Shown here: positions 16,380-25,853 of the stretch, piece after piece
How the letters are laid out: every line of letters starts with the position of its first letter
How positions within the stretch are numbered: position 1 is the first letter of the stretch
From: G963675935 sp963803125
Lineage (GTDB): Bacteria > Planctomycetota > Planctomycetia > Pirellulales > Thermoguttaceae
Assembly: GCA_963803125.1 (NCBI GenBank)
Contig: CAWDLR010000003.1
Location: forward strand, 372,001-436,000
Direction: 5' to 3'
DNA length: 64,000 nucleotides
Made by a program: the position numbers and the translations under genes
Notes under the pieces: generated by a model
Told to the model about the DNA's origin: nothing
The model's input: only the letters and a program-made list of their open reading frames with translations
The model's database searches: none

Positions 16380-19055
16380 TCAGAAGCGGCCGACGATTCG
16401 CAACGTCGCGTCGGTCTCAACGGGCAGGGTCACGATGTCGCCGGGCTGCACTGCCGCCGGTTGCCCGTTGACGCTGGCGGAGGCCAATGGGCGGCCGTCG
16501 CCGCAGCGGAGACGAATGTGGATTTCGCGCGGTTTTACCGCCAAACCCGCCAATTGGACCCCGACGGCGACCGAGTTTCCATCGGCGGCCATTTGCAGGT
16601 CGATGCTGACTTTGCCGCCGAAGTTCGTGCCGATTTCGCTTGCGGCCAGATGCTCGCCGGGGCGGAGCCACGATCGCGGGATCGCCTGCAACAGGAAGAG
16701 CCCTTGTTGCACGGGCGAAGGGGACAGTCCCATTTTCGTTGACGCGAAAATCGGGACAGTCCCCGTTTCGTCGGTCTCGCGGACGAACATGTCGCGGACC
16801 ATCCGCCAGTGTTCGGCGTCGGCGGGCGAAACGGAGACGACCCCTTCTCGTCCCTCGCAGCCCACGCGAAAATCGGCATGAACCGCGGCGACGAGATTAT
16901 TGAAGAACAACTCGAAGAAGCGCGGCAGATCGTCGCGATTGAGGAAGACGTCGTACATCGGCCAATGGGTTTCCGGCTCGACGTAGTGTTGCCAAAAATG
17001 CTCCCGCTGGCTGGTCGAGGGGGACAGTCCCATTTTCGTTGGCACGAAAATCGGGACAGTCCCCTGGCCGGTGGGCCGTCCGGCATCGAGAAAGGCGAGC
17101 GTCTGATCGACCAGCGGGTCGTGCGGATCGATCGCGCCCAATCCGCCGGCACGCAGCGGGCCGTAGCCGGCGTAGGTCCAATCCACGCTGGCCCAGTCGA
17201 GCTCGCCGACCATCCGCGGCACAAACGGGATCGTTGTGCCATCGTCCAAGGGGACGCGGCGGGCACGATCGCGGGCCTCGCTGTAGCGGGCATTGAGACA
17301 CGCCCGATAGTCCTGAAGTTCTCTGGCGATCCCGGCGTAGCGGGGATGGCCGATTTCGGCGAGCAGCCGCACGGCCTCGGTCATTCCGGCAATGCACCAG
17401 GCGTCGTTGAAGATCACGCTGCCGGAGAGCCAGTCGTGGGCGGAGGCGGCCGGCAGCAGACCCCATTGCGGCACCCAGTGGCCGTTCTCCTCCCGCATCG
17501 TCCGCCGTCGCTGCACGGCGATCCAATCGCAGGCATCGAGGATGGCCTGCAATGGTGAACGCGGCCGTATCGAAGGGGACAGTCCCATTTTTGCTGGCGC
17601 GAAAATTGGGACAGTCCCCGCGCCGTCGAGCCAGCGACGATCGCGGGTGATGCGGTAATGGGCGGCCAGCGCCCAGAGCGCGAGGCCGTGGTTCATCAGC
17701 GAAGTGTTGGCCGACCAGCCCTGCCGCGGATCGCCGACGGGGACGGCCGTGCCCGGCAGGCCGAAGTTGCCCAAGAAGCCGCGATGCCGCACGAAACCTT
17801 CACTCGCGGCAAGTCCCGCCGTGTGCGCCTGGCGATCGACCAGCAGCCCGGCCGGATCGTCGCTCTGAGAATCGATGAAGCTTTCCAGCACCGGCCGGCT
17901 GTAACGCTGCAAACCGCGGAGATCGAGGGCCGACAGGGCGCGGGCGGCGCAACTGACGTAGTAGTCCTCGTACCAATTCGGCGAGGTCTTCAGCATCCAC
18001 ACCTTCGCCTGATGGCGATAGCCGATCTGCTCGGCGATCTGGCCCGACACGGCGGCAAGGTAATCGTTCAGGAACGGATCGGGCGTGCGGATTTGGCAGC
18101 GGGTGTTGACGATCGATCGCCAGAATCGGGCGACTTCGTCATGGAGCTTGTCGAAATCCAATGCCGCCGCGCGGGCCGCCACGTCGCGTTCTACCAGGCC
18201 GTATGGAATCACCACTCGCAACTCCGCCTGACCGCCCGGAACAAGCAGGACCTGCCACTCCACGATTTGCTGGGCGGGGTTCTTCATTCCCAGCGGCGGC
18301 GGAATCGCGTCGTGCCAGCGGAGCGCTCCCGCGGCCGGGGCGGGGATGACGTAGCGGACCTTCCCCGCGACGACGCCGAAGGGGGCCGCGAACGAATGTG
18401 GAATCGCCGCGGCCAGCTCCGGCAGTTGGTGCGACGCCGAGCGGGTCTGGCTGGTGTCGCCGAAGTGGAGCCAGAGATGGGCCGTGCGGCAGGCCGAGCC
18501 GGCGTTACGGACCGTGAAGCGGGCTTGCACGACCAGCACGTCGTCGGGGCGGGGCGACATGCCGTCTTCCATCTTTCGATCGAGCAGGTGGGCAAAGACG
18601 GTTTCGCGCCAAACCAGATCGCCGTCGCGGGTTTCGACAAAGGGGATCGGCAGCCGCCCCTCCTGCAAGCCTTTGCGGATGGCGGGGGAGTTCGTTCCCG
18701 TGCGATCGACCAGTCGCATCCGCTCGCCGAAGCCGACGGAGAGATGGAGCAGGTTGTCTCCCACGTTGGCCAGTTTCAGTTCGTCGGCCAGCCGCGGGTG
18801 GTGGTACAGTTCGCCGCGCAACAGGGTTTGGCCGAAGAGCATGGCCCCGTCCCAAAAGACGCCGACTTGCCACTGGCAGCCGGGCACGCCGACGTGCTCG
18901 ACCGACTGCGTCATCGCCGGCCATTGCTGCCGGGCGGATTCCATCGTCCACTCGTCGGCGGCCAGCGGCGCGGCGGAAAGCACGATCGCCGCCATCACAA
19001 GCCGTGCGAAGCCGCAAGCGGCTTGCGGGCGAGGGATTCTCGTTGTCGGATTCAT
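16380..19055 (-). CDS. Large secreted protein, possible (alpha/alpha)6 glycosidase fold, three palindrome inserts
   Basis: This 891-residue protein has a signal peptide at 12-33. It is a tandem paralogue of the gene upstream (gap 13 nt, same strand), sharing WTMESARQQWPAMTQSVEH-type N-termini and DPFLNDYLAAVSGQIAEQ, NHGLALWALAAHYRITRD and AASAHDWLSGSVIFNDAW blocks. The helical repeats in the second half resemble six-hairpin glycosidases, which is an inference; no catalytic residues are certain. Three in-frame peptides of the form GTVPIFAPAKMGLSP (near residues 480, 665 and 765) come from 45-bp palindromes and are missing from the paralogue. The paralogue is 46 residues shorter, almost exactly their sum. 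Confidence 0.7.
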   Translation of the reverse strand: MNPTTRIPRPQAACGFARLVMAAIVLSAAPLAADEWTMESARQQWPAMTQSVEHVGVPGCQWQVGVFWDGAMLFGQTLLRGELYHHPRLADELKLANVGDNLLHLSVGFGERMRLVDRTGTNSPAIRKGLQEGRLPIPFVETRDGDLVWRETVFAHLLDRKMEDGMSPRPDDVLVVQARFTVRNAGSACRTAHLWLHFGDTSQTRSASHQLPELAAAIPHSFAAPFGVVAGKVRYVIPAPAAGALRWHDAIPPPLGMKNPAQQIVEWQVLLVPGGQAELRVVIPYGLVERDVAARAAALDFDKLHDEVARFWRSIVNTRCQIRTPDPFLNDYLAAVSGQIAEQIGYRHQAKVWMLKTSPNWYEDYYVSCAARALSALDLRGLQRYSRPVLESFIDSQSDDPAGLLVDRQAHTAGLAASEGFVRHRGFLGNFGLPGTAVPVGDPRQGWSANTSLMNHGLALWALAAHYRITRDRRWLDGAGTVPIFAPAKMGLSPSIRPRSPLQAILDACDWIAVQRRRTMREENGHWVPQWGLLPAASAHDWLSGSVIFNDAWCIAGMTEAVRLLAEIGHPRYAGIARELQDYRACLNARYSEARDRARRVPLDDGTTIPFVPRMVGELDWASVDWTYAGYGPLRAGGLGAIDPHDPLVDQTLAFLDAGRPTGQGTVPIFVPTKMGLSPSTSQREHFWQHYVEPETHWPMYDVFLNRDDLPRFFELFFNNLVAAVHADFRVGCEGREGVVSVSPADAEHWRMVRDMFVRETDETGTVPIFASTKMGLSPSPVQQGLFLLQAIPRSWLRPGEHLAASEIGTNFGGKVSIDLQMAADGNSVAVGVQLAGLAVKPREIHIRLRCGDGRPLASASVNGQPAAVQPGDIVTLPVETDATLRIVGRF
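16720..16764. repeat. 45-bp palindromic element, copy 2, in frame
   Basis: This has the same arms as copy 1 and differs by one base in the loop (GTTGACG). Read on the minus strand it adds GTVPIFASTKMGLSP to the 891-residue protein. Confidence 0.92.
17020..17064. repeat. 45-bp palindromic element, copy 3, in frame
   Basis: This has the same arms, with GTTGGCA in the loop. On the minus strand it adds GTVPIFVPTKMGLSP. Confidence 0.92.
17575..17619. repeat. 45-bp palindromic element, copy 4, in frame
   Basis: This has the same outer arms; the inner stem carries ATTTTTGCTGGCGCGAAAAT. On the minus strand it adds GTVPIFAPAKMGLSP. Confidence 0.92.
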
Positions 19056-19068
19056 GGGAGCGATCCGT

Positions 19069-21606
19069 TCAGAAACGGCCGATGATCTTGCAGGTTGTGT
19101 CCTTCTGCACCGGCAGGAGAACGACGTCGCCGGGGAGGACCTTGGCGGGCTGGCCGTTGATCGTGGCCGAGGCCAACGGGCGGCCGTCGCCGGAGCGGAG
19201 ACGGACGCGGATTTCTTGGGGCTTGGCCGCCAACTTCGTCAATTTGGCATCGACGGTCACTGAATTTCCGTCGTCGGCCACTTGCAGGGCGAGATCGACT
19301 GTGCCGCCGAAGAGCGTGCCCATTCGCTCGACGGTCATTCGATTGCCCGGCCGCAGCCACGCGCGGGGAATGGCCTGCAACAGCCAGAGCGATTGCTCGC
19401 CGCCGTCGTAGCCGCCGAACTCGCCCACGAACATGTCCCGCACCGCCAGCCAGCGTTCGCCGTCGCCGGGGGCGCAGGAGGGGACGCCGTCGAACGACTC
19501 GACGCCGACGCGGAAATCCTGATGGATCGCGAAGGCCAGGTTGTGAGCGAACCACTCGAAGAACCGCGGCAGGTCGTCGCGGGCGAGAAACAGCGGGGCG
19601 CAGACCGGCCACATCGTTTCGTACTCGACGTAATGACGCCAGAGGTAATGCCGATCGGCCTGCGGATCGTTGATGTCGGCGAGGTTCATATCGGCGGTAT
19701 TGGCCGCCAGGGAAAAGTAGTAGCCTTGTCCCTTGGGCATGCCGGCATCGATGAAGGCCAGCACTTCATCGACGAGCTTGTCGTGCGGATCGAGCGCACC
19801 CCATGCGCCGGCGCGGGTGGCGCTGTAACCGCTGTAGGTCCAGTCGGGCTTGGTCCAGTCGAGCTCCTGCACCATCCGCGGCACAAACGGGATCGTCGTG
19901 CCATCGGCCAGCGGCAGGCGGCGGGCGCGGTCGCGGACCTCAGCGTAGCGGTCGTGCAGGCAGCGGCGGTAGTCGTTCAGTTCGTGCGCCATCTCCTCGG
20001 CGCGCGGATGGCCGATCTCGCCCAACAGCCGCACGACCTCGGTCATGCCGTAGATGCAGAAGGCGTCGTTGAAGATCGTGTTGCCGGCGAGCCAATCGTG
20101 GGCCGAGGCGGCCGGCAGCAGCCCCCAATAAGGCACTTTCTTGCCGCCGATCTCGCGCATCGTCCGCTTGCGTTGTTTGGCGACCCAATCGAAACTGTCG
20201 ATCATCGTCTGCAAAGGCGAGCCGGGCCCGCTGCTGAGCCATTTGTCGTCGCGGGTGGCGCGGTAATGAGCGGCGAGCGCCCAGAGCCCCAGGCCGTGGC
20301 TGCCCAGGAGCGGATTGGCGGTCCACTCGCCGAAATTGCCCAAGAAGCCCGGAATGGCGGCGTAACCTTCGCCTTCGAGCACTTTCCCATGCCCCATGCC
20401 GGAGCGATTCAATCCGCCGACGTCCTTGGTCGACGAGGCGATGAAGCCCTGCAAGACGTGGCGATTCAGATTCGCCAGGCCGCGGCAGTCGAACACCGGC
20501 AGCGCCTTGGCGGCATTGCAGGGCCAATAGCCCTCGTAGTGGTTCGGGCTGGTCTTGTACATCCAAATGCCGGTCGAGCGGCAGCGCCACGCGACCTGCT
20601 GGGCCATCTGGCCGGCCACGGCGACGAGATAGTCGTTCACGAACGGGTCGGGCGTGTGAACCTGGCCTGGGCCGTATTGCAGTTTCTTCCAAAACGCTCT
20701 CGCCTCGGCCAGTTGCTTGCCGCTGTCCAATTCGGCCAGTTCTTCGGCGACCTGGGGGCGAACGACGCCGTAAGGGACGATCAGCCGCAGCTCGGCCGCT
20801 TCGCCTGGCGCGAGCGGGACCTTCCATTCGATTACATTCCTGGGCGTCCCGCCGACGCCCTGCACGCCTTGGACTTCCGCGTGAACGACCAACTCGCCGG
20901 CGCTGGGCTTGGGGATGACGAAACGAACGCCGTCGCCCAAGCGACCGAAGGGGGCCTCGAACTTGAACGGAATCTCCTTGCCGATTTCTGGCGATTGCTG
21001 GCACTTGTAGCCGAACTGCACCCGTCCGGTGTCGCCGAAGTGCATCCAGAGGTGGCCGATGCGGTTGGCGTAGCCGGCGTTGGTGACGCGAAAGACGGCG
21101 TGAGTTATGAGCAGGTCGTCCCGCTTCGCATCGAGCCACTGCCCGGCGGGCCGGCGCAGCAGATGGGCAAAAACGGTCTCCGACCAATCCAGGTCGCCGT
21201 CGCGGGTTTCGATCGTGGGGATGGGGAGCCGGCCCTCTGCGATGCTGCGGCGGATCGAGGGGCTATTGGTTCCTTGGCGATCGACCAGCCGCATCGGCTC
21301 GCCGTAGCCGAAGGAGACGTGCAGGTAGTGATTTCCCAGCGGGGCGATCTCCTGCTGCATCACCTTCAGTTCGCGAAAACCCAGCGGGCCGAACACCAGC
21401 GCGCCGTCCCAGGTTACGCCGGTCTGAAACTCAAAGCCGGGCACGCCGACGTGCTGCACAGCGCGGGTCATCGGCTTCCAGCATTTTCGGGCTTGTTCCA
21501 GCGTCCATTCGGCCGCGGGATCGTCGGCCGCCAAGGCCGGCAAAGACGAAGCGAAGACAAAGGGGGCCAGCACGATGAAGGCAGCAAGGAGTTGAGATGG
21601 TCGCAT
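19069..21606 (-). CDS. Large secreted protein, paralogue of the next gene
   Basis: This 845-residue protein starts at the ATG at 21606, where residues MRPSQLLAAFIVLAPFVFAS give a signal peptide; the longer frame to 21789 lacks one. It shares long blocks with the 891-residue protein encoded 13 nt downstream: VQHVGVPGFEFQTGVTWDGA, RLVDRQGTNSPSIRRSIAEG, GFLGNFGEW, HGLGLWALAAHYRATRDD and AASAHDWLAGNTIFND. The C-terminal 100 residues look like a beta domain (KPQEIRVRLRSGDGRPLASA). The helical middle suggests an (alpha/alpha)6 toroid as in six-hairpin glycosidases, by inference. It has none of the 45-bp inserts. It probably acts on extracellular glycans; the substrate is unknown. Confidence 0.72.
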   Translation of the reverse strand: MRPSQLLAAFIVLAPFVFASSLPALAADDPAAEWTLEQARKCWKPMTRAVQHVGVPGFEFQTGVTWDGALVFGPLGFRELKVMQQEIAPLGNHYLHVSFGYGEPMRLVDRQGTNSPSIRRSIAEGRLPIPTIETRDGDLDWSETVFAHLLRRPAGQWLDAKRDDLLITHAVFRVTNAGYANRIGHLWMHFGDTGRVQFGYKCQQSPEIGKEIPFKFEAPFGRLGDGVRFVIPKPSAGELVVHAEVQGVQGVGGTPRNVIEWKVPLAPGEAAELRLIVPYGVVRPQVAEELAELDSGKQLAEARAFWKKLQYGPGQVHTPDPFVNDYLVAVAGQMAQQVAWRCRSTGIWMYKTSPNHYEGYWPCNAAKALPVFDCRGLANLNRHVLQGFIASSTKDVGGLNRSGMGHGKVLEGEGYAAIPGFLGNFGEWTANPLLGSHGLGLWALAAHYRATRDDKWLSSGPGSPLQTMIDSFDWVAKQRKRTMREIGGKKVPYWGLLPAASAHDWLAGNTIFNDAFCIYGMTEVVRLLGEIGHPRAEEMAHELNDYRRCLHDRYAEVRDRARRLPLADGTTIPFVPRMVQELDWTKPDWTYSGYSATRAGAWGALDPHDKLVDEVLAFIDAGMPKGQGYYFSLAANTADMNLADINDPQADRHYLWRHYVEYETMWPVCAPLFLARDDLPRFFEWFAHNLAFAIHQDFRVGVESFDGVPSCAPGDGERWLAVRDMFVGEFGGYDGGEQSLWLLQAIPRAWLRPGNRMTVERMGTLFGGTVDLALQVADDGNSVTVDAKLTKLAAKPQEIRVRLRSGDGRPLASATINGQPAKVLPGDVVLLPVQKDTTCKIIGRF

Positions 21607-21941
21607 GGCAGTGATGGGGTTTGGCGGGTGGTTGGGGGCGGGATGCCGCTCGGCCGGCGGCAGGCGCGACGCTCGACGACCGTTCCCCGACGCGCCGGGC
21701 GCGACCAGCGGGCGGAAAACGTCGTTCCACATCGTGATACGACGTGTTATAGAAAACGAAACGCCGCTTGTCAATCCCCGGGCCACCAAAGCCGCGGCAA
21801 CGGAGTTCGCGCGCCGGCGGTTTGTTGGGAGGGCGGAGGGCGTCGGCCCGCACCAGCGCTTCCCTCCGGGGCGCGGCTAAACGGCCGATAGTCGCCGATG
21901 TCCGCCACCAAGGCGGCGAAACGCCCCCATATCGCGGGAGA

Positions 21942-24900
21942 CTATTGCCGCGACGCCTGCAAGGGGACTTGCGGCGGGGCGGCGTCTTCGTAGACGCCGA
22001 CCTTGTCGACGCCGTCGCCGGTCCAGTCGCCCACCACCGGTTTGTCGCCCGGGCGGCCGAGGGCAATCGTCTTGTCGCCGGCGTCGATGCGGTGGTTGTT
22101 GTTGGTGTCGAGAATGAACTGGCCGTTGCGGTAGACGCCGAGCTTGGAGATGCCGTCGCCGGTCCAGTCGCCGACCACGGGGATATCGCCCGGCTGGCCG
22201 AATTCGACCACCAGGTCGGCTTCGCTCCAGCGGCCGTCGCCGTCCATGTCGAGGAACCAGACGCCGTTGCGGAAGATGCCGATGTTGAAGATGCCGTCGC
22301 CGTTCCAATCGCCAATCACCGCGATGTCGCCCTTCTCGCCGTATTCGAAGACGTGGTCGATCAGGTCCGAGCGCAAGCGGCCGGCGTGCCCCTTCTTCAG
22401 CGTGCGGTAGCCGACGGCGGCGTCGGCCGGCTGCGGCGGGACGTTCTTCGGGCGGGCCGCCGCCGGCGGGTTCGCGGAATCGGGCAGGCCCGGCTCGACC
22501 GAGATCGGCCGGTAGTCGCCGCTCCACATCGGGCCGAAGATGCCGATGTCGGTCTTGCCGTCGCCGTTCCAATCGCCGGTGACCGGTTGATCGTCCTTAT
22601 TACCCAGTTTCACCCACAAGTCGCCCTCGTCCCAAACGCCGTTGCCGTTGAGATCGAGGAACCAGAGGCCGTCGAGGAAGACGCCGACCTTGGTCGTGCC
22701 GCTGCCGTCCCAGTCGCCGGTGACCGGCGTGGCGTGGGCCATGCCGTAGCGGATCGTCTTGATCGGCGTGCCGTCGCTGTCGGCCAGGATCCACTGCGAC
22801 TGCCCCATGTCGGGGCCGCTCCAGGAGACCGGATCGAAGACCGTGTTCTGCGGGGCGTCGGCGTACTCGGCGCCCGCGTTCTCGCTGCGGGGCTGGCCGG
22901 CGTCGATGATGCTCAGGTGCCAATCGTAGTCGTCCGGCGCGGTCGCGCCGCCGAAGCCGAACTCGTTGTTGATCGTCGGGGCGTACGTGTAGGACGATCC
23001 CATCGGCGGAGACTCGACGAAGGGCGACCCCGGGGGCGGCGGAGGGAACGGCGTGGGATAGGCCGGCGGCAAGATCGGCGGCGGCGGGGTGCTCTGCCGC
23101 GTGATCAGCACCTCGCTGAAGTTGTTTTGCACCGCCGAATCGCCCGGATCGATGGTGATCCGCACGATCGCGTTGCCCGACGTGGTGACCGCCAACGTGC
23201 TCAGCGTCATCGCATCGACGGTCGAATACTTGTTGACCACCAGGCCGCCGTTGCTGCCGGCGGTGTCGATGCCGGTATCATAGCCGCCGGGCTGGGTTTC
23301 GATGACCGAATACTGCCCCGGCTGGAGCATGGTGAACTCGTAGTAGCCGTTGGCGTCGGTCTTGGTGGTGATGTAATTGCCTTTCGCGTCTTTCAGCGGA
23401 TAGCCGCTGCCGTCGCAGAGCTGCAAGGTCACGCCCGCAAGCCGCGTGTCGTCCGGCGTGAGTTTGCCGTCACGGACCGAAGGGATGTCCGGGTAGGGAT
23501 CGTTCTGGCCGAGCACGATCGTCGGCCCGTCCTGGAAGACATAGCCGGAGAGCTTCGCCGGGGTGATCTCCCAGAAATCGTAACTCGTGCCGTTGACGCC
23601 GGAGTTCAATTGGGCATTGAGAATCTTGTCGGGACCGCTGAGCTGGCCGCCGGCCGAGCCGACCTGATCGCTCCCTTCGAGGTAAGCGGCGGGCTGAATC
23701 TCTTCGACACCGTAGACGCCGGGCTTCAAGTTGGTGAACGAGTACTTGCCGTTGCTGTCGGTTGTGGTCGAGGTGATGCGGTTGCCGGAGCCGTCCAGCA
23801 GCCAGATCGTCACTCCGCTCAATAGCGGCTCGCCCGTATCGTAGGTGTTGTTCTGGTTGTTGTCGACGAAGACACGGCCGGCGATGCTGGCCGGCAGCAA
23901 TTCGCCGAAATCGTTGTGCGTCGAAGATGCCCCGCCGGCCAGCGGAATGCCGTCGATCAGATCGCCGGGGTTGTGGGCGGTGCCGCCGGTCGAGCCCGCC
24001 GAATCGAGCCCGTCGAGATAACCGGCCGGCTGCGTTTCGCTCACGCCGTAGGCGCCAGGCATGAGATTGTCGAAGTGGTAGTAGCCGTTCGCGTCGGTGG
24101 TGGCGGTCTGGCCGGTCGGGTTGCCGTGGCTATCGAGCAAAGTGATGGCCACGCCGGCAATTGGCGCTTCGCCCGAGTCGAAGTGGCCGTTGTTGTTGGC
24201 GTCGACGTAGACGTAGCCGCTGAGATTGGCGGGCAGCAACTCGCCGAAATCATTGTGCGTCGAAGACGCCCCGTCGGCCAGCGGAATGCCGTCGATCAGA
24301 TCGCCGGGGTTGTGGGCGGCGCCGCCGGTCGAGCCCGCCGCATCGAGCCCGTCGAGATAACCGGCCGGCTGCGCTTCGCTCACGCCGTAGGCGCCGGGCA
24401 TGAGATTGTCGAAGTGGTAGTAGCCGTTCGCGTCGGTGGTGGCGGTCTGGCCGGTCGAGTTGCCGCTGCTGTCCAACAGCGTGAGGGTCACGCCGGAAAT
24501 CGGGGTTTCGCCGGAGTCATAGTGGCCGTTGTTGTTGGCATCGACGTAGACGTAGCCGCTGAGGCTGGCCGGTTTCACCTCGGCGAAATCGTTGTGGATG
24601 CTGTCGTCGCCGCCGTCGAGGTTGATGCCGCTGAGGATATCGACGGTCGTGATGACGCCGCGGGTGGCGCCGTTGACGGTGCCCGGCGTGTCGCCGACGC
24701 TCAAGTAGCCGTCGGGCTGCGTCTCGACGACTCGATAGGTGTCGGGAAGGAGGTTGTTGAAGCTGTAGTTCCCGTTGGCGTCGGTCGTGGTAGTCAGTCC
24801 GCTGGTTACATAGGTGTTCGTGTCGGTGTCCAAGTGGAAGAGCGTCAAGGTGACGCCGGCGATGCCCGGCTCGCCCGAATCATGCACGTTGTTGGCATTA

Positions 24901-25664
24901 AAATCGTCGTAGACGGTGCCGGAAAGGGTGATCGGCAGCGGTGTTTGCGTTAGCGAGCCGCTGGCAGCGGCGGTGTAAACCGGGCCGGGTGAACTGCCTA
25001 CCGGCACGTAGGCCAACGCGGCGGCGTTGTCATAGTCGTCGTTGGGCAAGGTGTTTTCCAGACCCGTGCCGCTGAGGTTGTACTTGTCATACATAACCAT
25101 CGCGGGCGTGGTGATGTCGTTCATGTGGGGCGCGGTGAACGAGCCGGTCACCGTGGCGCCCTCGATTTCGGCGCCTTCGGCCACCGCGTTGGCCTCCAGG
25201 TTGCCGTTTTCGTCGACGTCGATGGTGAAGACGAGCTTGTCGTTCGCCTGAAAACCGCTAAATGTGAGCGACAATTGCGTGCCGCCGTTAACGACCGACG
25301 AGGAAGCGATCTGGAAGCCGTCGTGGTTGATGATCGTCAAGGGGAAGTAGCCGTAAACCCCCGGTGCGTTGTCAGTCGTATTGAAGAAGGTGTTGTCCAG
25401 GTTGAGCGTCACCGAGGTGAGCTGCGTTCCGCTGGCCCCACCCGTGAAACTGACCTCAAAGAGGTCGGCCACCTGGGTGTTGGTTCCTTTAAGCACGCTT
25501 GGCTCGTCGTAGGGGGCCGAGTCCTCGAAATAAGTGAGGGCGACGTGGATCGGCGCTACCGACACCGACAACAGGTCGCGAGATTCCATTCTGCTCGAGG
25601 CGGCAGATGTGGAAGCGCGAGCCATTTTTTCGCGACTTTTTGCGGTGTGGTGCGGGGACAACAT
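21942..25664 (-). CDS. Giant secreted SdrD/Cna-B repeat protein with C-terminal VCBS-like repeats
   Basis: This 1240-residue protein starts at 25664; an ATG at 25625 is an alternative. Near residue 26 it has MESRDLLSVS, a variant of the LEPRxLL signature at the N-terminus of many planctomycete surface proteins. Five to six SdrD B-like/Cna-B domains lie between about 250 and 860; two neighbours are near-identical (LSGYVYVDANNNGH...DSGE). A Pro-rich linker follows (PPPPILPP, FPPPPPGSPF). The last 330 residues hold about seven GDWxGDGxxxxGxFxxGxWFLD repeats like the beta-propeller VCBS/FG-GAP type. Acidic Asp/Asn loops suggest calcium binding. It is likely a cell-surface or matrix adhesin. Confidence 0.85.
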   Translation of the reverse strand: MLSPHHTAKSREKMARASTSAASSRMESRDLLSVSVAPIHVALTYFEDSAPYDEPSVLKGTNTQVADLFEVSFTGGASGTQLTSVTLNLDNTFFNTTDNAPGVYGYFPLTIINHDGFQIASSSVVNGGTQLSLTFSGFQANDKLVFTIDVDENGNLEANAVAEGAEIEGATVTGSFTAPHMNDITTPAMVMYDKYNLSGTGLENTLPNDDYDNAAALAYVPVGSSPGPVYTAAASGSLTQTPLPITLSGTVYDDFNANNVHDSGEPGIAGVTLTLFHLDTDTNTYVTSGLTTTTDANGNYSFNNLLPDTYRVVETQPDGYLSVGDTPGTVNGATRGVITTVDILSGINLDGGDDSIHNDFAEVKPASLSGYVYVDANNNGHYDSGETPISGVTLTLLDSSGNSTGQTATTDANGYYHFDNLMPGAYGVSEAQPAGYLDGLDAAGSTGGAAHNPGDLIDGIPLADGASSTHNDFGELLPANLSGYVYVDANNNGHFDSGEAPIAGVAITLLDSHGNPTGQTATTDANGYYHFDNLMPGAYGVSETQPAGYLDGLDSAGSTGGTAHNPGDLIDGIPLAGGASSTHNDFGELLPASIAGRVFVDNNQNNTYDTGEPLLSGVTIWLLDGSGNRITSTTTDSNGKYSFTNLKPGVYGVEEIQPAAYLEGSDQVGSAGGQLSGPDKILNAQLNSGVNGTSYDFWEITPAKLSGYVFQDGPTIVLGQNDPYPDIPSVRDGKLTPDDTRLAGVTLQLCDGSGYPLKDAKGNYITTKTDANGYYEFTMLQPGQYSVIETQPGGYDTGIDTAGSNGGLVVNKYSTVDAMTLSTLAVTTSGNAIVRITIDPGDSAVQNNFSEVLITRQSTPPPPILPPAYPTPFPPPPPGSPFVESPPMGSSYTYAPTINNEFGFGGATAPDDYDWHLSIIDAGQPRSENAGAEYADAPQNTVFDPVSWSGPDMGQSQWILADSDGTPIKTIRYGMAHATPVTGDWDGSGTTKVGVFLDGLWFLDLNGNGVWDEGDLWVKLGNKDDQPVTGDWNGDGKTDIGIFGPMWSGDYRPISVEPGLPDSANPPAAARPKNVPPQPADAAVGYRTLKKGHAGRLRSDLIDHVFEYGEKGDIAVIGDWNGDGIFNIGIFRNGVWFLDMDGDGRWSEADLVVEFGQPGDIPVVGDWTGDGISKLGVYRNGQFILDTNNNHRIDAGDKTIALGRPGDKPVVGDWTGDGVDKVGVYEDAAPPQVPLQASRQ

Positions 25665-25738
25665 GTTTGCGGTGCGATTTCCAAAACAGGCTCACGTCAA
25701 CCTCCGTGTCGAATCATTGCGCCCTTTTTTCTCAGCCT

Positions 25739-25764
25739 GGTTCCCGCGCTCTGCGCGGGAACGA
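25739..25764. repeat. Small palindrome GTTCCCGCGC family
   Basis: GGTTCCCGCGC and GCGCGGGAACG-type arms face each other around CT. The motif is common between genes of bacteria of this kind. It lies just upstream of the giant repeat protein gene. Confidence 0.6.
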
Positions 25765-25792
25765 GCGAGTCGGTGACTGGACTCGCCTCCTG

Positions 25793-25853
25793 CAATCTGA
25801 AATCCGAAATCTGAAATCTGAAATCTGAAATCTGTGATCTGTGATCTGTGATC
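25793..25853. repeat. Tandem repeat AATCTGAAAT / CTGTGATCTG
   Basis: About four units of AATCTGAAAT are followed by three units of CTGTGAT, ending at the stop codon of the WD40 gene. A related degenerate run lies at 29150-29200. Confidence 0.75.

Noticed and set aside
17658..19085. Open frame of 475 codons on the plus strand
   Set aside because: Antisense to the 891-residue secreted protein gene.
19282..21891. Open frame of 869 codons on the plus strand
   Set aside because: It is antisense to the secreted paralogue gene at 19069-21606, which has a signal peptide and a paralogue. Long antisense frames are expected at this GC content, and the translation is rich in Arg/Gly/Ala/Val without motifs.
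21768..23825. Open frame of 685 codons on the plus strand
   Set aside because: Antisense to the Cna-B repeat protein, whose repeats and motifs are unmistakable.
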